Origin: a bacterium
GTDB lineage: Bacteria; Zixibacteria; MSB-5A5; GN15; FEB-12
Direction: 5' to 3'
NCBI GenBank assembly: GCA_016708025.1
Contig: JADJGQ010000002.1
Location: 682,001 to 746,000 of the forward strand
DNA: 64,000 nucleotides
The first letter of the stretch is position 1; each line of letters opens with the position of its first letter. A model generated the notes under the pieces. It worked only from the letters and a program-made list of their open reading frames with translations, was not told the DNA's origin and did not search any database. The position numbers were made by a program, and so were the translations under genes. Of this stretch, positions 50,423 to 60,104 are shown piece by piece.

Positions 50423-51934
50423 ATGATGCCGCAACTCCCGCCGTTCAACTATACGATGATGCTCCCGGAGATCTTTCTCTTTGTCTGGGCGCTGGTGATC
50501 TTCACCTATGACCTGGTGACAAAACGATCCAGCGGCAGGACAGTTACCTGGCTGGCGATGGCCGGGCCGGTGATCAGCGGGATCGTTCTCTACTTCGTCG
50601 GATTCGGCAATGGCTTCGGGACAATGTTCTTCAACGATGCGCTGGCCGTCTTCTTCAAAATGATCTTCCTCGGCGCGGCGTTTATGGCGATCGGCAGTTC
50701 CTTTGGTCTGATGGAGCGGAAGATCCTCAACCATCGCGGCGAGTTCTACGGCTTGATCCTTTTCTCGACTGTCGGAATGATGTTTCTGGCGTCGTCGTAT
50801 GAACTACTGACCCTGTATATCGGGCTGGAATTGACTACCATTCCGCTGTTTGTTCTCGCGGCGTTTTTCAAAGATGACAAGTTGTCGGTGGAAGCCGGTA
50901 TCAAATATCTGATCGTTGGCGCTCTTTCATCCGCCCTGCTGTTGTACGGCATCTCATTCCTGTATGGATTGAGCGGCACGACTGATATCGTGGCGATGCG
51001 CTGGAATCTGATGAAATTGCATGTCGAATCAGGCGAGATCGGCGTGATCCTCGTGCTGTCGATCATCACCATGTTAGCCGGAATTGGATTCAAACTCGCC
51101 CTCCCACCATTTCACCAATGGGCCCCGGATGTCTATGAAGGCGCTCCAACCCCGATCGCCTCGTTCCTCTCGGTAGGTTCAAAAGCGGCCGGTCTGGTGG
51201 CTTTTGCCAAAATATTCACTTATGGACTGCAGTCATTCTGGGATCCGAACTTTGCTCCCAATGATTGGGGATTCCTGGTCGGCGTATTGGCGGCTGCGGC
51301 GATGATCGTCGGAAATGTCGTTGCACTCCGCCAGACCAACATCAAGAGAATGCTCGCCTATTCATCAATTGCCCAGGCCGGTTATATCATGATCGGTATG
51401 CTGGCAATGAACGAGATCGGGCTCTCTTCGGTCGCATTCTACGCTTTCACCTATCTGTTTGCCAATATGGGGGCGTTTGCGATCGTCACGATGTTCGAAG
51501 ACAAGACCGGGTCGACCCGGATCGCAAGCTACGCCGGTCTCTCCAAGACCTCGCCATTCGTGGCGGCGTCGCTGGCAGTCTTTCTACTGTCGCTGGCTGG
51601 TATCCCGCCGTTAGCCGGATTCCTTGCGAAGTACTACGTTTTCGCCGCGGCGATCAAACTGGCCGGGGCAAGCCCGGACTACTTGTTCCTGTATTGGGTG
51701 GTCGGGATCGGGCTTCTGACCTCAGTGTTTGCGCTCTACTATTATGCGTACGTCATTAAGATGATGTATTTCAGCGCCGAAACCAGCCCATACACTTTCA
51801 GCCTGAAAAACCCGATCATTGTCGTCGTTTCAGTCGGCCTGGTTGGCGTATTTCTTTTCGGGCTGTTCCCCGATTCGATCATGCAGTTTGCTTCTCAGAT
51901 CCCTGTTGCGCTGGGATTTGCCAGCCCGCATTAA
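50423..51934 (+). CDS. nuoN: Complex I antiporter-like subunit NuoN
   Basis: A 503-residue antiporter-like subunit closing the operon. Signatures are YELLTLYIGLELTTIPLFVL, KLALPPFHQWAPDVYEGAPT and IKRMLAYSSIAQAGYIMIGM. It sits next to NuoK and NuoM in the membrane arm. A strong terminator follows 29 bases downstream. Confidence 0.97.
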   Translation: MMPQLPPFNYTMMLPEIFLFVWALVIFTYDLVTKRSSGRTVTWLAMAGPVISGIVLYFVGFGNGFGTMFFNDALAVFFKMIFLGAAFMAIGSSFGLMERKILNHRGEFYGLILFSTVGMMFLASSYELLTLYIGLELTTIPLFVLAAFFKDDKLSVEAGIKYLIVGALSSALLLYGISFLYGLSGTTDIVAMRWNLMKLHVESGEIGVILVLSIITMLAGIGFKLALPPFHQWAPDVYEGAPTPIASFLSVGSKAAGLVAFAKIFTYGLQSFWDPNFAPNDWGFLVGVLAAAAMIVGNVVALRQTNIKRMLAYSSIAQAGYIMIGMLAMNEIGLSSVAFYAFTYLFANMGAFAIVTMFEDKTGSTRIASYAGLSKTSPFVAASLAVFLLSLAGIPPLAGFLAKYYVFAAAIKLAGASPDYLFLYWVVGIGLLTSVFALYYYAYVIKMMYFSAETSPYTFSLKNPIIVVVSVGLVGVFLFGLFPDSIMQFASQIPVALGFASPH

Positions 51935-51963
51935 CTCGGGTAAGAGGCTGTTAATTTTCAGAA

Positions 51964-51990
51964 GCTCCGCCCGGATCGGCGGGGCTTTTT
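51964..51990 (+). terminator. Intrinsic terminator of the nuo operon
   Basis: GCTCCGCC (51964-51971) and GGCGGGGC (51978-51985) form an 8-bp stem with a six-base loop, followed by TTTTT. Confidence 0.9.
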
Positions 51991-52088
51991 GCATTTGGCA
52001 GGTGGGTCGGCCGGGTCCCTCTAACTTATTGACAGCTAAAGAGTCTTAAGGTATACTTTGGCCGACCGAATGGCGGTCAAAAGGAGCT

Positions 52089-52754
52089 ATGTCTTTTTCC
52101 AAAACAGCGGGGAAGATCTTCAAGCAGTACTTCGTGAGTGGACTGCTCGTAGTCGTTCCCCTCATTATCACCTACCTCGTCCTCAAACTGCTTTTTGATG
52201 CAGTCGATGGCATCCTGCAGCCACTTATCCACAAAGTGGCCGATATCCGGATTCCCGGACTGGGGGTGATTGCCACCCTGCTCCTCATTATAGTAGCAGG
52301 CATAGTCACCCGAAATTATCTTGGGAGCAGATTTTACCGGTACTGGGAAACGCTCCTGGCCAGGATTCCCTTGATCCGGTCGCTCTATTCCGGAGCCAAA
52401 GGTCTTCTCCAGGCAACCACCAGCGAATCAACCACCACCTTTAAGGAAGTGGTAATGGTGGAGTATCCGCGCAAGGGATCGTATAATTTGGGATTTATTG
52501 CGAGTTTTACGGAGTTAACGATAGAAGGGATCAAGCGAAAATGCGCGGCAGTCTATTTGCCGAATACCCCGACCCCGTTCACCGGTTGGACCATCATTCT
52601 GCCGATCGAGGAAGTCACCCCGGTCGACATGACAGTCGAACAGGCGGTCAAGTTTGTCGTTTCGGGTGGCGTGGTAGCGCCCGGGGTCATCAAGCCGCGT
52701 CCGGGAGGCATTGCCTGGAAAGGGAGTCAGGAGGCAACCGGTGAAACTCGCTAA
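52089..52754 (+). CDS. DUF502 membrane protein
   Basis: A 221-residue inner-membrane protein of the DUF502 family. Two N-terminal helices lie at about 15-38 and 55-78. The conserved DUF502 segments are IPLIRSLYSGAKGLLQA, VVMVEYPRKGSYNLGF and VYLPNTPTPFTGWTIILP. The family function is unknown. AAAAGGAGCT precedes the ATG. The 3' end overlaps the next gene by 14 bases, tying it to the EIIA-CBS protein and the antiporter. Confidence 0.9.
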   Translation: MSFSKTAGKIFKQYFVSGLLVVVPLIITYLVLKLLFDAVDGILQPLIHKVADIRIPGLGVIATLLLIIVAGIVTRNYLGSRFYRYWETLLARIPLIRSLYSGAKGLLQATTSESTTTFKEVVMVEYPRKGSYNLGFIASFTELTIEGIKRKCAAVYLPNTPTPFTGWTIILPIEEVTPVDMTVEQAVKFVVSGGVVAPGVIKPRPGGIAWKGSQEATGETR

Positions 52755-53646
52755 TCTGCTGGTGGAACATCGCATCAAAATGAATCTCCGGTCCCGCACC
52801 AAAGATGACGCAGTGCAAGAACTGCTGACCATGATGCGAGACGAGGGGGTCCAATTCGACTATCAGGCCGTGCTTCAATCCGTTCGCGAACGGGAAGAGG
52901 TGGAAGATACGTCATATGGTCATGGCTTTGCCTTCCCGCATGCCCGGACCGATGCGGTCAAAGAGATGTATATCGCGATCGGCGTTTCAAAAGCGGGCTT
53001 TGAAGGCAAGACCCTGGATTCCATTCCTGTGCATGTGGTCTGCCTGCTCCTGACGCCGTCCTCCATAGCCAAGCTCTACCTGCAATCCCTCTCAGGCATG
53101 GCGCGATTTGCGAGACTGCCGGGGACATTGGAGAAACTACTCGGGACGGATAATCCCAATGACCTGATCAAACTGGTCGCTAACAGTGGCGTGATGGTTG
53201 ATAAGGAGTTGATGGTCAAGGATGTGATGCGGCATGCCGTGGCCAGTGTTACTCCCGATGATACGCTCAAAGAAGTGGCCAATCAGATGTTCCGCAACCG
53301 CCTCTCCGCGCTGGCGGTAGTTGATACCAAAAACAAGCTGCTTGGCGTTATCAATGACCGGGACCTGATCAAAGTTGCCTTGCCGGACTACAAAGCGCTG
53401 ATCTCCAACCTCAATTATTCGATGGAAGTTGAGCCGTTCGAAGAGCTGCTGAAGCAGGAAGACAAGATCAAAGTATCGCAGCTTTACCGCGATGACTACG
53501 AAACGACCACACCAGATACCCGAATTGTCGAAGTGGCGGCAATGATGATCTTTAAAGATCTGCGGCGGGTATTTGTCCTGCAGGGTGAGCAGTTGGTCGG
53601 CGTACTCCTGCGCAAAGATATCGTGAATATGATCATCAGGGGCTAG
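52741..53646 (+). CDS. PTS EIIA-like and CBS-pair fusion protein
   Basis: A 301-residue cytoplasmic protein. Residues about 1-145 form a PTS EIIA type-2 (PtsN/fructose-like) domain with the phospho-accepting His67 in GFAFPHARTD. Residues about 160-300 form two CBS motifs (VKDVMRHAVASVTPDDTLKE, LLGVINDRDLIKVA, RVFVLQGEQLVGVLLRKDI), which usually bind adenine nucleotides. GTG 52741 follows AGGAGG and is preferred to an in-frame ATG 30 bases earlier. Such EIIA-CBS proteins often sit by ion antiporters, as here, suggesting control of transport by phosphorylation and energy state. Confidence 0.9.
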   Translation: MKLANLLVEHRIKMNLRSRTKDDAVQELLTMMRDEGVQFDYQAVLQSVREREEVEDTSYGHGFAFPHARTDAVKEMYIAIGVSKAGFEGKTLDSIPVHVVCLLLTPSSIAKLYLQSLSGMARFARLPGTLEKLLGTDNPNDLIKLVANSGVMVDKELMVKDVMRHAVASVTPDDTLKEVANQMFRNRLSALAVVDTKNKLLGVINDRDLIKVALPDYKALISNLNYSMEVEPFEELLKQEDKIKVSQLYRDDYETTTPDTRIVEVAAMMIFKDLRRVFVLQGEQLVGVLLRKDIVNMIIRG

Positions 53647-53670
53647 GGCCGGAAAAGGAAGTATCGGTTA

Positions 53671-54924
53671 ATGAGCAAAGCGAAAGAGAGTAAGGGACAC
53701 GTCAGGGAACAGCATCAACATAAGTATGAGATAGACCCGTATCTCTATCTGATCCTGATCCTTGCCGTGGTGGCCACGATCCCCGGGCTCTGGGCCGGAA
53801 TGACTCACACTCATCTTGCTCCGGTGATGGGGACGATCGCGTTTGGTATTGCGGTTTTTGGCGCGGCGTTTCTGCTCTCATGGGCCGCCGAATCTGCTCA
53901 GATTGACATATCTGAATCGTTGGCGGTGGCGATCCTGGCACTGATCGCGGTATTGCCCGAATACGCGGTCGATTTCGTTTTCACCTGGAAAGCGGGGCAG
54001 GGGTATCCTGAGGTCAATGAATGGCATCACTACGCGATCGCCAATATGACTGGAGCGAATCGTATGCTCGTCGGTCTGGGCTGGCCGTTCATTTTGTTCC
54101 TCTACGTACTAGTCAAAAAGAAAAAAGCGGTCATTCTGGATGAAACCCAGCGGGTTGAGATCTTCTACCTGGCGATGGCGACGATCTATTCGTTTACGAT
54201 CCCGCTCAAAGGGAGCCTGACGATATTCGACACGCTGATCCTGGTCACGATCTTCGCTCTCTACACCCGTCGCGCGGCACAGATGGAATCCGCAGAGCCG
54301 GAAATGGTAGGCCCTGTCAAAATCATTGCCAATATGAAGACGGTCAAAAGGCGGCTGGTGACGATAGGTCTGTTTCTCTTTGCCGGTGTGGTGATCTTCT
54401 TCGTGGCCGAACCATTTGCCGAATCACTTGTCGACATGGGAGCCGATTTTGGGATCGATCGATTCTTGCTTGTCCAGTGGCTGGCTCCGATCGCCTCCGA
54501 ATCGCCTGAGTTTATCATAGCGGCTACCTGGACATTGCGTGGCGCCGCTGGTTCCGCGCTCAAGGCGCTGATCTCTTCGAAAGTCAATCAGTGGACCCTC
54601 CTGATCGGTACTATTCCACTGATGTTTTCGCTTTCCGCCGGTCAGATTGTTGCCTTCACCCTTGATGAGAAGCAGGTTCACGAACTCTGGCTAACGGCCG
54701 CGCAGTCACTGTTTGCGGTAGCGGTTTTGGTGAACCTGAAGATCGGGCGGGGAGAAGGGTTATTGCTGCTGGGTCTTTTCCTGGCGCAATTCTTCGTGGA
54801 GTCGATCCGTATCGAGGTTGCGATCGCTTATGTTCTGCTGGCAGTGTTCTTCCACATCCTGCATCGAAAGCACTTAATACCGGCAGCCATCATGGGGTTG
54901 GGACTCAAACGAAAATCGACCTGA
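53671..54924 (+). CDS. CaCA-family sodium/calcium or cation/proton antiporter
   Basis: A 417-residue membrane protein with about eleven helices and the two inverted alpha repeats of the Ca2+/cation antiporter superfamily: VLPEYAVDFVFTWKAGQ with NMTGANRMLVGLGW, and PIASESPEFIIAATWTLRG with SSKVNQWTLLIGTIP. The N-terminus is a 25-residue hydrophilic tail with several His and Lys. Ion specificity cannot be read from sequence. It follows the EIIA-CBS gene by 24 bases and ends at a terminator. Confidence 0.87.
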   Translation: MSKAKESKGHVREQHQHKYEIDPYLYLILILAVVATIPGLWAGMTHTHLAPVMGTIAFGIAVFGAAFLLSWAAESAQIDISESLAVAILALIAVLPEYAVDFVFTWKAGQGYPEVNEWHHYAIANMTGANRMLVGLGWPFILFLYVLVKKKKAVILDETQRVEIFYLAMATIYSFTIPLKGSLTIFDTLILVTIFALYTRRAAQMESAEPEMVGPVKIIANMKTVKRRLVTIGLFLFAGVVIFFVAEPFAESLVDMGADFGIDRFLLVQWLAPIASESPEFIIAATWTLRGAAGSALKALISSKVNQWTLLIGTIPLMFSLSAGQIVAFTLDEKQVHELWLTAAQSLFAVAVLVNLKIGRGEGLLLLGLFLAQFFVESIRIEVAIAYVLLAVFFHILHRKHLIPAAIMGLGLKRKST

Positions 54925-54943
54925 TGTCTAAAACATAAAATGC

Positions 54944-54976
54944 AAAAAGGGCAGGAAGCAATTCCTGCCCTTTTCT
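54944..54976. terminator. Bidirectional intrinsic terminator
   Basis: AAAAAGGGCAGGAA, a short loop and TTCCTGCCCTTTT form a strong stem with A and T runs on either side, between the convergent antiporter and M16 protease genes. Confidence 0.9.
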
Positions 54977-54998
54977 TGTATCTGCAACTTGATGTGGT

Positions 54999-57716
54999 CT
55001 ATTCAGCCTTTTTACCGGCAGAGACCAGTACGGATGATTCCGGTCGAACATACTTGCGCATCGCTTCCGAGGCAGACACCAGATCGACCTTGGTGAGTGA
55101 TTCAAGATAGGTCGGGTCATATTGTTGCGGTCGTCCCAGGAACTCATTCACCGCCATATAGTAGGCCTGATTGATGCGCGATAGTTTCGCCGACATCAGT
55201 CTTCCCCAGATCTGATTGCGCGTCTGCTTGAGCTCCAATTCGGTCGGGCCATCCATCTTCAATTTATCGATCTCGAGTTGGATGCCGTCATACGCCTGCT
55301 GATACTTGTCGGCGGAGGTTCCAATGGAGCAATACCACCAGCCGAATTCCCGCTCAAAGCCTGCGCCCGCGCCGACCGAGTAAGCGAGCCCCTGTCGTTC
55401 GCGCAGGTTGCTCCAGAGTCGGTTGGAAAGGATCGAGAGCGCGACCTCCAGTGAGACCGATGACGGATCGTTGATCCCCGGGAGCAGTCCTCCCAGATAG
55501 ATGCTGATCTGTTCTTTGTTGAGTTCAACATGCTCTTGCCGACTGACAGTCAGAGCCGGTGGCTGAGCGGCGGGCGGATTGGTGCTCTGCGCGGGGGTCA
55601 GATGTGCGAATCGCTTGACTACCCACTCGAGTACTTCGGCCGTATCGCGGCTGGTAGCTATCGCGAGCACCATATTATCCGGTGCATAAAACCGGGCGTG
55701 ATAGTCGCGCAGTTGGAGTGGCGTGATCCGGCCGAGTGTCTCTGCATTTCCCATCACCGGTTTATCCAAACCGGTATTTCGGAGTAAGGTCTTGTAGAAG
55801 AGATTCTTCGCCACCGAACCCGGACTGCCTGTCTCTCGTCCGATCACTCCCATCATCCCCTGCCGAACTTTCTCAACCTCCGCGGAATCAAACGACGGGT
55901 TCTGCAGCATGTCGCTGAAGAGCGCAAACCCCTTATCCGCGTATTCATCGATAGTCTCAAACTTGCAAAATGAGAAGAGGGGAGTGGTGTAGCGGTCATC
56001 GTAGGGGATCCACGGGTTGTCATACAGAGTGGTGGTCGCCCCGATGCTGTTCAGTTCCTGTGACAATTGCGCAGCACTCCGGGTACTGGTCCCTTTCTCA
56101 AGACAGCGATTGACGAAATCGGTGATTCCGGCCAGACTGTCCGGCTCACTGGCTGAGCGATTTTTCCCCAGCGTCATCATCGCGAATACTTTGCTGTCGG
56201 GCGCCGACTTCACCAGCACGGTCAGACCGTTCTGCAGGGTCCGGCGCGCATAGGTCGCGCGATCCTCGATTTTCAATGAGACGACGTCTGTCGACGGATA
56301 GGTCAGGGAGACACCCTTGGTCAGATCAAATTGCGGAAAGGTCGCAGTGGCAAAATATCCCTTCACCTCGTCGGCAGTCATCCCGACAGAGCGGTACGGC
56401 ACTTTAGAGGAGTCATCAATCGGTCGCACGACCGTCACCATACAGCTCGGTTTCTCCAGCCACTGTCTGGCCGCACCGAACATCTGGACGGGCGTAACTT
56501 TCGACAACAGCTCCGGATATTGTTGGATGAACTCGAATCCGCCGGTCATCAACATTGGAGCGATCATGAATCCGTAGTAATGCAGTTTCTCGGCATTGTA
56601 GATATCCTGCGTTTTGACTGAGGTTTTGATCCCATCCAGCAGGCTGACATCCAGATCCGCCTCACGCGATGCGAGATTTTGCAGGGCATACATCACCGTA
56701 TCGACGATCCTATCGCGATTTTCCGCTTTTTCGCTGACCACACTGATCTCCAACCGGGTCAGGTCAGGGTAGCTGGTGAGCGATGCAGAGACCTCGGATG
56801 CCAGCGCATTGCTTCCCAGGAGTGACTGCTTGAGCGGTGACACTTCATCCAGATTTAGATACTGCACCAGCAGATCCATCGGCAGGTAAGTCGAATCTCC
56901 AAACAGCGGTGCCTCGATGGAGAAATTGATATAGGTCGAGCTGACCGCGGCGACCGTATCGATTCGATTGAACCCGGCTATCCGTTCAACCTTCGACGGC
57001 TCAAAGACCGGCGCCTGACCGGTGGCTTTGCCAAAGATCGAGACTACGGACTGCTTCATCTGCGCCGCATCAAAGTCGCCAATGATCAGCGTCACCATAT
57101 TTCCGGGCTGATAATATTTCTTCCAGTAGGCGATGATCGCATCACGCCCGATATTTTCGATGAACGATTTGTATCCAAGGACCGGTCGTCCATACGGAGT
57201 GGCGCCATAGGCGGCTTCGGAAAAGAGCTCATCCGAGGGGGCGGAGGGTGAGTCCATATCCTTGTTGATCTCTTCGATCACCACTTTCCGTTCTTTCGCC
57301 AGTTCGGCTTCCGGGAAGGTCGAATTAAAGAGCATATCCGCCTGGACGGTCATTCCGTAGTCGATATACTGCTTGGGCAGAAGCACCAGATATGCGGTCA
57401 GGTCTTTCCGGGTGAACGCATTGATATAGCCGCCCAGATCACTGATCGACTTGTCAAGTTGTTCGCGGGAAAGTGTGGTGGTGCCATCGAACAGGAGATG
57501 TTCGAGGAAGTGCGTGATGCCGTTCTCGAATTTCCCTTCGTACCGGCTGCCCGATTTGACGAATACCAGGCTGGCAACCATGGGCGAGCTGTGGTTCTCC
57601 TTGAGGATCACTTGCATGCCGTTGTCGAGCGTGAAGGATTCCGTTTGGGCCATAACGCTTAGACTGCCGAAAAGCAGAATGGCCGTCAGGAGAGTATAGA
57701 GGAAGCGGTTATACAT
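54999..57716 (-). CDS. M16-family zinc metalloprotease
   Basis: A 905-residue secreted peptidase with a signal peptide (about 1-23, ending SVMAQ). The N-terminal M16 half carries the inverted zinc motif HFLEH (H69, E72, H73) with a downstream glutamate in KVVIEEINKD. The second half (about 460-900) has the same fold but no HxxEH, as is usual for the regulatory half. It probably degrades peptides in the periplasm. ATG 57716 is chosen for its CGGAGT site and clean signal; upstream codons to 57758 are less likely. It is divergent from the next gene. Confidence 0.92.
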   Translation of the reverse strand: MYNRFLYTLLTAILLFGSLSVMAQTESFTLDNGMQVILKENHSSPMVASLVFVKSGSRYEGKFENGITHFLEHLLFDGTTTLSREQLDKSISDLGGYINAFTRKDLTAYLVLLPKQYIDYGMTVQADMLFNSTFPEAELAKERKVVIEEINKDMDSPSAPSDELFSEAAYGATPYGRPVLGYKSFIENIGRDAIIAYWKKYYQPGNMVTLIIGDFDAAQMKQSVVSIFGKATGQAPVFEPSKVERIAGFNRIDTVAAVSSTYINFSIEAPLFGDSTYLPMDLLVQYLNLDEVSPLKQSLLGSNALASEVSASLTSYPDLTRLEISVVSEKAENRDRIVDTVMYALQNLASREADLDVSLLDGIKTSVKTQDIYNAEKLHYYGFMIAPMLMTGGFEFIQQYPELLSKVTPVQMFGAARQWLEKPSCMVTVVRPIDDSSKVPYRSVGMTADEVKGYFATATFPQFDLTKGVSLTYPSTDVVSLKIEDRATYARRTLQNGLTVLVKSAPDSKVFAMMTLGKNRSASEPDSLAGITDFVNRCLEKGTSTRSAAQLSQELNSIGATTTLYDNPWIPYDDRYTTPLFSFCKFETIDEYADKGFALFSDMLQNPSFDSAEVEKVRQGMMGVIGRETGSPGSVAKNLFYKTLLRNTGLDKPVMGNAETLGRITPLQLRDYHARFYAPDNMVLAIATSRDTAEVLEWVVKRFAHLTPAQSTNPPAAQPPALTVSRQEHVELNKEQISIYLGGLLPGINDPSSVSLEVALSILSNRLWSNLRERQGLAYSVGAGAGFEREFGWWYCSIGTSADKYQQAYDGIQLEIDKLKMDGPTELELKQTRNQIWGRLMSAKLSRINQAYYMAVNEFLGRPQQYDPTYLESLTKVDLVSASEAMRKYVRPESSVLVSAGKKAE

Positions 57717-57832
57717 GCTGACTCCGAAGATTGACTGTTCATCATCTGAGCACCGCATCTGTTTCTATCGCGGCGCTGACGGTAAGTTATTGTGCCACAA
57801 TACGCATGTCAAGGGATGTGCAGAAAATGGCG

Positions 57833-57860
57833 TTGACTTTGAGGCGTAAACGGCTATATT
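57833..57860 (+). promoter_or_regulatory. Promoter of the small secreted protein
   Basis: TTGACT (57833-57838), a 16-base spacer and TATATT (57855-57860) lie 16 bases before the ATG at 57876, predicting a leader of roughly ten bases. A TTGACA on the minus strand (57807-57812) may be the -35 of the divergent M16 gene, though its -10 is poor. Confidence 0.55.
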
Positions 57861-57875
57861 GGCCGCGGTTACACC

Positions 57876-58316
57876 ATGCAGACAATTTTGACCCACACCA
57901 TAAAAGCCGTTCGCTTAGCGACTGTCGCTATGCTTCTGCTTTCGTTACTGGTTTCGGTAGGCTATACCGGCCAGGGGAAGATAGTCTGCAATCCTGCCAA
58001 GGTAACCCAGGTGGAGCAGCCGACGGAGGAGCGGACGTTGATAACGGCCGCCACGACGGATCCCTCTGGTGGCAAGATGACTCCCAAAAAGAGCACGCAT
58101 TCCATACCCGCGTTGATAAATGCTGTCCCGATCGTCTTTAAGTCGGCGGATGAGCGGACGAAGCTGTCCGATCGCCCCGCCCACGAGTGTGCCTATCTAA
58201 CGGCATTTAATGTTGAGCCGAATTCGGGACGACTTCCGCTGACGACCGCCATGATCTCCCCGGATCTGGGTCGTCAGGCGACGCTGCTTGGCGCCAAGCC
58301 ATCCGGCACAATGTAA
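57876..58316 (+). CDS. Small secreted hypothetical protein
   Basis: A 146-residue protein with an N-terminal hydrophobic segment (about 12-31) that looks like a signal peptide or anchor, and an otherwise hydrophilic, Thr/Pro-rich body with two Cys (GKIVCNPAK, AHECAYL). No family recognised. A promoter lies just upstream. It precedes secD by 80 bases but shows no link to it. Confidence 0.55.
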   Translation: MQTILTHTIKAVRLATVAMLLLSLLVSVGYTGQGKIVCNPAKVTQVEQPTEERTLITAATTDPSGGKMTPKKSTHSIPALINAVPIVFKSADERTKLSDRPAHECAYLTAFNVEPNSGRLPLTTAMISPDLGRQATLLGAKPSGTM

Positions 58317-58395
58317 TTCCGCCTTTCGGCGCTACCCGCGCCCAAGTAATTCGTACATTCACCACATTCTTAATCAATAGTTGAAAGGGACAACC

Positions 58396-60090
58396 ATGTC
58401 GTCACAGAAATGGCGTGTCGCCCTGACCGCGCTGCTTGTCGTAGCGGCCTTCTGGGCATTCTGGAACACGTTCGAATTATGGACCATGAGCGACTCCGAA
58501 AAGCAGACGATGCAGGAGAAGGATCCGGGAAAGCTGCTGACCATGCAGCAGAAAGCGATCCGTCTCGGTCTCGACCTGCAGGGAGGCATCCATGTCGTCC
58601 TGCGAGTGAAGCTTGAAGATCTGGATGCTGCCTCGAAAGAGGGAGCTGTCGACCGAGCTATCCAGGTCGTCCGGAATCGTATTGACGCGCTCGGCGTCGC
58701 CGAGCCGGTGATTCAAAAAGAAGGCGATGATCGTATCATTGTCGATCTTCCCGGTTACACCGATGCGGCTCGCGCTGAAGAGTTGATCGGCCAGACCGCG
58801 GTGTTGGAATTCAAACTGCTGGAAAGCATTGAGAACGCCAACCTGCTGCTCTCCAAGATCGACACCGTCATCTCGGCGATCGAGAAAGAAAATTCTTCAC
58901 CGACCGCCGCCACCACCACGCCGACCACACCGACCGGCGACAATCAGGTGATGGCTGATCTGATGGGTGATACCACTAAGAAAGACACCAGCGCATCCGC
59001 GTACGAATTTGATGAAACGACTGACTATTCCACCGACCCGCTGACCAGCCGTCTTGAACTGACGCTTGTCTCCAGTCGGACCAGCACTGCCTGGCCGGGA
59101 TACACGGTGAATAAGAAAGACCAGATCCTGATCGATCGCTGGTTGAAGGATCCGCGCGTAAAAGCGTTGGTTCCGCCCGATGTTGAGTTTGCCTGGTCGA
59201 CCCGTTCGATGATCCGCGAAGCGCGCGAAGTGTACGAGCTGTTTCTCCTGAAGCGCAAAGTGCAGTTCCCGGGCAATAAGATCGAAGGAATCTCCCTCGG
59301 CCGCGAGAATATGGGTGGCCTGGCAGTGAACTTCAAACTCTCCGGTGACGCGGCTGCCCGCTTTGCGCAGTTGACCGGCGCCAATATCGACAAGCCATTG
59401 GCGATCGTCATGGATGACCGCGTTGAATCAGCGGCGTTCATTAATTCCAAGATCCGCAACTCCGGACAGATCACGATGGGTACGGGTGCGTCGTTTGATG
59501 ACGCCCGCAATCTCGAGATCGTCCTGAAGGCCGGTTCGTTGCCTGCCCCAGTCGAGATCATTGCGAAGAACGTTGTCGGCGCCACCCTTGGTTCGGACAC
59601 GATCAGCAAAGGATTTTGGGCGGCTCTCGTCGGCTTGCTTCTGGTGCTTGCCTATATCGCGTTCTATTATAAGGTCTCCGGTTTGATCGCCGATATCGGA
59701 CTCATTTTCAACCTGTTCTTCCTGTTGGCGGTTATGGCGGCGCTCGGCGCGACCCTGACCATGCCCGGTATTGCAGGTATCATTTTGACGATCGGTATGT
59801 CGGTTGACTCGAACATCCTGATCTTCGAGCGAATCCGCGAGGAATTGCTGGCCGGGAAAACGGTACGCGCGGCGATCGACGCCGGCTATGACCGTGCCTG
59901 GGTGGCGATCCTTGATTCGCACGTGACGACTCTCATCACCGCCGGTGCATTGTTCATTCTCGGCTCCGGCTCGATCAAAGGTTTTGCGGTTTCACTCTTC
60001 TGGGGTGTCTTGATCTCGCTGTTCACAGCGTACGTCATCACCAAATTGATCTTTGATTTCCGCAAACAGTACAAAACATTGAGCATTTAA
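58396..60090 (+). CDS. secD: Protein translocase subunit SecD
   Basis: A 564-residue RND-type membrane protein that, with SecF, uses the proton gradient to finish protein export. Helix 1 (about 10-27) is followed by the periplasmic P1 domains (RLGLDLQGGIHVVLRV, DALGVAEPVIQKEGDDRIIV, MGGLAVNFKLSGDAAARFAQ). Five C-terminal helices include GMSVDSNILIFERIREELLA. Residues about 175-215 form a Thr-rich insertion. AAAGGGA precedes ATG 58396. secF follows by 14 bases. Confidence 0.95.
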   Translation: MSSQKWRVALTALLVVAAFWAFWNTFELWTMSDSEKQTMQEKDPGKLLTMQQKAIRLGLDLQGGIHVVLRVKLEDLDAASKEGAVDRAIQVVRNRIDALGVAEPVIQKEGDDRIIVDLPGYTDAARAEELIGQTAVLEFKLLESIENANLLLSKIDTVISAIEKENSSPTAATTTPTTPTGDNQVMADLMGDTTKKDTSASAYEFDETTDYSTDPLTSRLELTLVSSRTSTAWPGYTVNKKDQILIDRWLKDPRVKALVPPDVEFAWSTRSMIREAREVYELFLLKRKVQFPGNKIEGISLGRENMGGLAVNFKLSGDAAARFAQLTGANIDKPLAIVMDDRVESAAFINSKIRNSGQITMGTGASFDDARNLEIVLKAGSLPAPVEIIAKNVVGATLGSDTISKGFWAALVGLLLVLAYIAFYYKVSGLIADIGLIFNLFFLLAVMAALGATLTMPGIAGIILTIGMSVDSNILIFERIREELLAGKTVRAAIDAGYDRAWVAILDSHVTTLITAGALFILGSGSIKGFAVSLFWGVLISLFTAYVITKLIFDFRKQYKTLSI

Positions 60091-60104
60091 CCGGAGAGGA
60101 CACG

